Assembly: GCA_002509485.1 (NCBI GenBank)
Contig: DAWO01000135.1
Span: forward strand, 1-9,136
From: Methanolinea sp. UBA477
GTDB lineage: Archaea > Halobacteriota > Methanomicrobia > Methanomicrobiales > Methanospirillaceae
DNA length: 9,136 nucleotides
Direction: 5' to 3'
Part shown: positions 5,738-9,136 of the stretch, one piece after another
How positions within the stretch are numbered: the stretch's first letter is position 1
How the letters are laid out: every line of letters starts with the position of its first letter
The notes under the pieces: model-generated
The model's input: the letters and a program-made list of their open reading frames with translations, nothing else
Database searches by the model: none
What the model was told of the DNA's origin: nothing
Program-made: the position numbers and the translations under genes

Positions 5738-6901
5738 ATGAAGGATTTCATTTCAAAACGGGCGAAAACAATTCCACCTTCCGGGATCAGGAAATTTTTT
5801 GATCTCGCTCTGACAATGGAGGAAGTCATCTCACTCGGTGTCGGTGAACCGGATTTTTGCACACCATGGAATATCTGCGAGGCGAGCATATATTCCATCG
5901 AACAGGGCGGGACAGCGTACACCTCAAATCGTGGTCTACAGCCGTTAAGAGAGGCGATCTCGGATTCTCTTGGGAAAAATTATGGCCTGTCATATGATCC
6001 CGACAGGGAGATGATCATCACCACCGGAGTGTCCGAAGGCCTGGATATCGCGGTCAGGGCCGTCGTGGATCCAGGTGACGAGGTGCTGGTCGCCGAGCCG
6101 TGTTATGTCTCCTATTCTCCCTGTGTTACCCTCGCCGGAGGGATACCGGTACCGGTTCCCTGCTCCGGGAAGGACCATTTCCGGCTGAATCCCGACGTGC
6201 TCATGGAAAGGATAACCGCAAGGAGCAAGGTCCTCATCATAAATTTTCCAAATAACCCTACCGGTGCCGTGATGAGGCGGGAACATTTGAAGGCGATAGC
6301 CGACATTGCCACCGATCACGACCTTCTCCTCATCAGCGACGAGGTATATTCTGAACTGACCTACGAGAGCCGTCATACTGCCGCAGCGACAGTCGGGGAT
6401 CTCCGTGAGCGCACGATCACCCTGAACGGTTTCTCCAAGGCATATGCAATGACCGGTTGGAGAATCGGGTACCTCTGCGCACCCGAGGATATCTGCAACG
6501 CCGCCTTGAAGATACACCAGTACGTGATGCTCTGTGCCCCTGTTATGGGCCAGGTTGCTGCACTTGAAGGGATACGAAAAGGCGAGGACGAAAAAGATCG
6601 GATGGTCAGGGAATACCGGGTGAGAAGGAATGTCTTTGTCGACAGCCTGAACAGGATAGGACTCTCCTGCCATCTTCCGGAAGGTGCTTTTTATGCATTC
6701 CCGTCCGTGGAGAAGACCGGCATGAACGATGTTGAGTTTGCCGAAACGCTGCTGAAAGAAGAGCATGTGGCAGTAGTCCCCGGCAGTGTCTTCGGAGAAG
6801 GAGGGATGAACCACGTGCGTTGTGCCTATGCCGTCTCCAGGAAGGAATTAAAGGAAGCGATCGTGCGGATGGAGCGCTTCATATCTTCTCATAGAGGATA
6901 A
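5738..6901 (+). CDS. Class I PLP-dependent aminotransferase (aspartate/aromatic type)
   Basis: Fold type I, PLP-dependent aminotransferase of 387 residues. Visible motifs (numbered from ATG 5738): VISLGVGEPDF near 30-40, NNPTG (172-176), SDEVYSELTY around D201 (Asp to the pyridine nitrogen, Tyr to the phenolate), NGFSKAYAMTGWRIGY with the Schiff-base lysine K234, and R361 in VRCAYAVS for the substrate alpha-carboxylate. The frame also opens with GTG 5735, but GAGG at 5727-5730 is 7 bases from ATG 5738 and only 4 from the GTG, so I chose the ATG. Many archaeal relatives are annotated as aspartate or aromatic aminotransferases; the substrate cannot be fixed from sequence alone. Its close coupling to the Lrp-like gene suggests joint control. 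A short T-run (6904-6908) follows the stop and may act as a weak terminator. Confidence 0.93.
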   Translation: MKDFISKRAKTIPPSGIRKFFDLALTMEEVISLGVGEPDFCTPWNICEASIYSIEQGGTAYTSNRGLQPLREAISDSLGKNYGLSYDPDREMIITTGVSEGLDIAVRAVVDPGDEVLVAEPCYVSYSPCVTLAGGIPVPVPCSGKDHFRLNPDVLMERITARSKVLIINFPNNPTGAVMRREHLKAIADIATDHDLLLISDEVYSELTYESRHTAAATVGDLRERTITLNGFSKAYAMTGWRIGYLCAPEDICNAALKIHQYVMLCAPVMGQVAALEGIRKGEDEKDRMVREYRVRRNVFVDSLNRIGLSCHLPEGAFYAFPSVEKTGMNDVEFAETLLKEEHVAVVPGSVFGEGGMNHVRCAYAVSRKELKEAIVRMERFISSHRG

Positions 6902-6910
6902 CCTTTTTCC

Positions 6911-6918
6911 GATATATC
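6911..6918 (+). promoter_or_regulatory. Possible TATA-like element for the DUF4405-like gene
   Basis: GATATATC, about 45 bases before ATG 6959. It would give a transcript with a leader of roughly 20 bases. Weak call from composition and distance only. Confidence 0.3.
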
Positions 6919-6958
6919 CAGGCGAAAATTCACTATCTCATCCATCGTATGTTCAATC

Positions 6959-7276
6959 ATGGTTGCCATGAAAAAAGCACGACTGAATGCTATCGTGGAC
7001 CTCCTTGCCCTCGTGTTGCTTGTACCGACCATGCTCTCCGGAGTGGTCACGCTCTGGATCCTTCCATCGGGGGGGATCGGGTACCGTGGAGGTGCGGGAC
7101 TTCTTCAGGAGACATACTTCTGGGGGCTTTCCCGGCAGGAGTGGAGAGATATCCATGATCTTTTCGGTTTGGTATTCTTTCTGGTGATGGCTGTCCACCT
7201 CCTCCTCCACTGGCGGTATTTCAGGAATGTCCATAAACTTCTGCAATCGAGACAAGAGAATCAGAAAGAGGCTTGA
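6959..7276 (+). CDS. Small two-helix membrane protein, DUF4405-like, possible haem-binding histidines
   Basis: 105 residues. There is a hydrophobic segment at about 11-35 (from AIVDLLALVLLVPTMLSG onward), a polar loop rich in Gly and Trp, and a second segment at about 68-85. The pattern DIHDLFGLVFFLVMAVHLLLHW, with H66, H80 and H84, matches the H-x3-G ... H-x3-HW style of DUF4405 proteins, which are related to b-type cytochrome membrane domains. The N-terminal LN-x2-VDL, a Ser-Gly turn and the basic tail (WRYFRNVHK) also fit. The start may be ATG 6959 or 6968; no clear Shine-Dalgarno is visible. It is separated from the aminotransferase by 57 bases and from purA by 83, so it may be transcribed alone. 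Role unknown; haem binding is an inference. Confidence 0.78.
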   Translation: MVAMKKARLNAIVDLLALVLLVPTMLSGVVTLWILPSGGIGYRGGAGLLQETYFWGLSRQEWRDIHDLFGLVFFLVMAVHLLLHWRYFRNVHKLLQSRQENQKEA

Positions 7277-7313
7277 TCTTCGAAAGAAAGGATTCCTGAC
7301 CCCTGATATGAGG

Positions 7314-7319
7314 TATATA
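7314..7319 (+). promoter_or_regulatory. TATA-like promoter element of purA
   Basis: TATATA within GGTATATAGTTTTAT, about 43 bases before the purA ATG. It would place the transcript start near 7341 with a short leader. The region 7277-7359 otherwise shows no gene. Confidence 0.45.
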
Positions 7320-7359
7320 GTTTTATGGCGTCCCCTGATCAATAGTAGATGGTTGCATA

Positions 7360-8370
7360 ATGACCTGTACAATAATCGTTGGTGGCTTCTTTGGCGATGA
7401 GGGCAAGGGGAAAATTGTCGCCCATATCGCACACCAGGACAGACCAACAATAATTTCGCGTGGAGGTGTTGGTCCAAACGCAGGCCACACGGTTATTGTT
7501 GGAGACAAGGAATACGGTGTCCGGATGGTCCCGTCGGGATTCGTTTACCCTGATGCGCGGCTCATGATCGGAACCGGTGTGCTTGTCGATCCGAGGGTTT
7601 TCAAACATGAGGTGGAGATGCTTGGAGTCGGCGACAGGATTTTTATCGACAGCCGCTGTTCGATAATCGATGAGGAGCACATCGCCAGGGATAAGTCCAG
7701 TGATTACCTTGCAAAGACCATCGGAAGCACCGGGAGCGGCTGTGGACCCGCCAATTCAGACCGTGTCCTGAGAACAGCCCGGCAGGCGAAAGACCTGCCG
7801 GAATTGTCCAGGTACCTGACAGACGTTCCGATGGAACTCAACACCGCCATAAAACGGGGAGAAAACATTCTTCTCGAGGGAACCCAGGGTTTCGGGATAT
7901 CACTCTATTACGGGACATATCCGTTTGTCACGAGCAAAGATACCTCGGCCTCACAGATCGCTGCAGATAACGGCGTAGGGCCGACACGCATCGATGATGT
8001 CGTGGTTGTCTTCAAGGCATATCCCACACGGGTTGGGGAGGGCCCGTTTTCGACCGAGATGGATCGGAGTGTCTCGGACCGGCTGGGTATACAGGAATTC
8101 GGGACGGTCACCCATCGGCAGAGGAGGATTGGTCAGTGGGACGGCGAAATGGCCCGCTATTCTGCGATGATTAACGGGTGTACGCAGGTTGCGATAACCG
8201 GTATCGACCGGGTCGACAAGGACTGTTTCGGAGTCACGGAATACGAAAAACTCTCTCACAAGGCACGCGAGTTTTTGAAGATGGCAGAAGATGACATCGG
8301 GTATCCGATAACCCTGATCTCGACAGGTCCCGAAGTCTCCCAGATAATCGACATACGTGAGAGACGATGA
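7360..8370 (+). CDS. purA: Adenylosuccinate synthetase, short archaeal form
   Basis: Catalyses IMP + Asp + GTP to adenylosuccinate, the first committed step to AMP. 336 residues, against about 430 for bacterial PurA; archaeal enzymes are commonly of this short type. The P-loop-like GDEGKGK (12-18) contains the catalytic Asp at 13, as in E. coli numbering, and NAGHT (40-44) carries the catalytic His at 43. Other family stretches are GSTGSGCGPANSDR, LEGTQGFGISLYYGTYPFVT (split over the IMP site) and TRVGEGPFSTE. No active-site residue appears lost. The start is the first ATG after a TATA-like box; the Shine-Dalgarno is weak. The stop overlaps the next gene's ATG (ATGA), implying coupled translation. 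Confidence 0.97.
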   Translation: MTCTIIVGGFFGDEGKGKIVAHIAHQDRPTIISRGGVGPNAGHTVIVGDKEYGVRMVPSGFVYPDARLMIGTGVLVDPRVFKHEVEMLGVGDRIFIDSRCSIIDEEHIARDKSSDYLAKTIGSTGSGCGPANSDRVLRTARQAKDLPELSRYLTDVPMELNTAIKRGENILLEGTQGFGISLYYGTYPFVTSKDTSASQIAADNGVGPTRIDDVVVVFKAYPTRVGEGPFSTEMDRSVSDRLGIQEFGTVTHRQRRIGQWDGEMARYSAMINGCTQVAITGIDRVDKDCFGVTEYEKLSHKAREFLKMAEDDIGYPITLISTGPEVSQIIDIRERR

Positions 8371-8549
8371 AGAGATCACTGCTCCCCATCCTCTGCTGTC
8401 CGACCTGCAAGGGTGATCTGGATCTCTCCGTCGTGGAAGAGGATGAATCCGAGATACTCGAAGGCAGTCTGTATTGCAATGCCTGTGGGGTTTCCTACCC
8501 GATCAAGGAGGGTATCCCAGATCTCCTTCCCCGGAATAAGAACATCTAG
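8367..8549 (+). CDS. Trm112-like zinc-binding protein (methyltransferase activator)
   Basis: 60-residue protein with two CPxC/CNAC knuckles: C11-x2-C14 and C37-x2-C40 (an extra Cys at 10), the zinc-ribbon layout of the Trm112/UPF0434 family. The start MKRSLLPILCCPTCKG and the ending GVSYPIKEGIPDLLP are typical. In archaea and eukaryotes Trm112 binds and stabilises methyltransferases acting on tRNA, rRNA and release factors; bacterial homologues are less understood. The ATG overlaps the purA stop by four bases, so the two are co-translated. The partner methyltransferase is not in this window. Confidence 0.9.
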   Translation: MKRSLLPILCCPTCKGDLDLSVVEEDESEILEGSLYCNACGVSYPIKEGIPDLLPRNKNI

Positions 8550-8552
8550 ATA

Positions 8553-8565
8553 TCCTCCGGGAGGA
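8553..8565. repeat. Short inverted repeat after the Trm112-like gene
   Basis: TCCTCC, G, GGAGGA: perfect six-base arms starting four bases after the stop codon. As RNA it could form a five-pair hairpin with a three-base loop. No T-run follows, so a terminator role is doubtful. Confidence 0.35.
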
Positions 8566-8666
8566 AGCGGGCTGATCCATCCGTGCCTATGATCAATTGC
8601 CGGCATTGTTGCGCAGATCAAACAACCCGGAGATACTTTCCGGAAGGAATCACGGTGTAATCCCGG

Positions 8667-9136
8667 ATGCTATGGACTCGAATTCTTATCCTGCCGCTGG
8701 CGCTCCTGGCGGACAGGCTGATCGGTGATCCACGTTCCGCTCTCCATCCCGTGGCGCTTGTGGGACGATTCATCGGGTGGTGGGGGCGCCCCGCACTGGT
8801 ACCGCCCTCGATCCAGCGTCTTTTTGGAGTGTTGATGTGGGCATTGACGGTCATTCTCTTCTCTCTCCCTTTCGGTTGCCTCGAACAATTCTTCCCCTGG
8901 TATATCTCCCTTGTTGCAGGTCCCCTCCTTCTGAATTTCTGTTTTGCGTGGCGATCCCTGGAGGAGCATGCCTTCTCGGTCGTCCACTCGCTTCAGGAGG
9001 ACCTGGCCGATGGCAGGAGACAGGCCTCCCTGCTCGTGAGCCGGAGCACGTCAGATCTCGATCCTGGCCAGGTTCTCTCTGCGGCGTACGAGTCTTTGAG
9101 CGAGAACCTCGTAGACAGCATCATCGCACCCCTCTT
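8667..9136 (+). CDS. cbiB: CbiB-type adenosylcobinamide-phosphate synthase, 3'-truncated by the window edge
   Basis: Membrane enzyme (CbiB, also called CobD) that attaches the aminopropanol arm to adenosylcobyric acid in corrinoid synthesis; methanogens need corrinoids for methyl transfer. The frame is open from ATG 8667 to the window end (156 codons). An in-frame TAA at 8658 fixes this ATG as the earliest start of its kind, and GGTG at 8654-8657 is a plausible Shine-Dalgarno. Family features are LADRLIGDPRSALHPVALVGRFIG at the N terminus (DRLxGDP and HPV), a hydrophobic segment at about 54-93 in two parts, WRSLEEHAFSVVHSLQ, and YESLSENLVDSIIAPL near the end. The usual GRDT stretch reads SRST here (residues 125-128). 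The 117 bases before it hold no gene, and I saw no cobalamin riboswitch. Confidence 0.92.
   Translation, partial: MLWTRILILPLALLADRLIGDPRSALHPVALVGRFIGWWGRPALVPPSIQRLFGVLMWALTVILFSLPFGCLEQFFPWYISLVAGPLLLNFCFAWRSLEEHAFSVVHSLQEDLADGRRQASLLVSRSTSDLDPGQVLSAAYESLSENLVDSIIAPL

Noticed and set aside
5990..6814. Antisense frame of 274 codons inside the aminotransferase gene
   Set aside because: It is a shadow of a strongly supported gene; its translation is rich in His, Pro and Gly without any motif.
6953..7477. Antisense frame of 174 codons across the DUF4405-like gene and the purA start
   Set aside because: It overlaps two better genes and a promoter region; no domain is visible.
8550..8666. Cobalamin riboswitch before the cbiB-type gene
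   Set aside because: The interval is only 117 bases and I could not find the conserved B12-box or the expected stem pattern.

Overview
The window looks like a euryarchaeal chromosome segment, most likely from a methanogen of the Methanomicrobiales. The evidence is a Hel308 helicase, a Cgi121-type KEOPS subunit, an Orc1/Cdc6 initiator with archaeal ORB sites, a short archaeal-type PurA, a Trm112-like zinc protein, a CbiB-type corrinoid synthase and archaeal TATA-like promoters. The order-level assignment is an inference from gene content and protein style, not from a search.

Left part (1-2361): the 3' three-quarters of a Hel308 helicase gene overlaps by 17 bases a gene for a Cgi121-like KEOPS subunit. 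The latter ends in a tract of seven identical 17-bp tandem repeats that exactly fills the gap to a convergent moaB-like molybdopterin gene on the minus strand (stop at 2359).

Centre (2848-3946): about 1.1 kb of AT-rich DNA without a credible gene has the layout of a chromosomal replication origin. It holds six ORB-like sites: three read on the minus strand on the left, three on the plus strand on the right, all with the G-tract pointing outward. An 84% A+T tract lies between the fourth and fifth sites and is a candidate unwinding element. A small CTATA/TATAG dyad recurs 40-70 bp inside each left-hand ORB, and its third copy lies at the symmetry centre of the innermost ORB pair. The array ends at the promoter of orc1/cdc6, whose TATA-like box abuts the last ORB.

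Right part (3947-9136): orc1/cdc6, an Lrp/AsnC regulator and a class I aminotransferase are spaced by 6 and 9 bases and probably share a transcript. Next come a small two-helix, histidine-containing membrane protein (DUF4405-like), purA, a Trm112-like gene overlapping purA by 4 bases, and the 5' part of a cbiB-type gene that runs off the window.

No defence system, mobile element, CRISPR array, rRNA or tRNA was seen. The main value of the window is a well-preserved predicted oriC with the initiator beside it, plus the perfect repeat tract filling a convergent gene junction.
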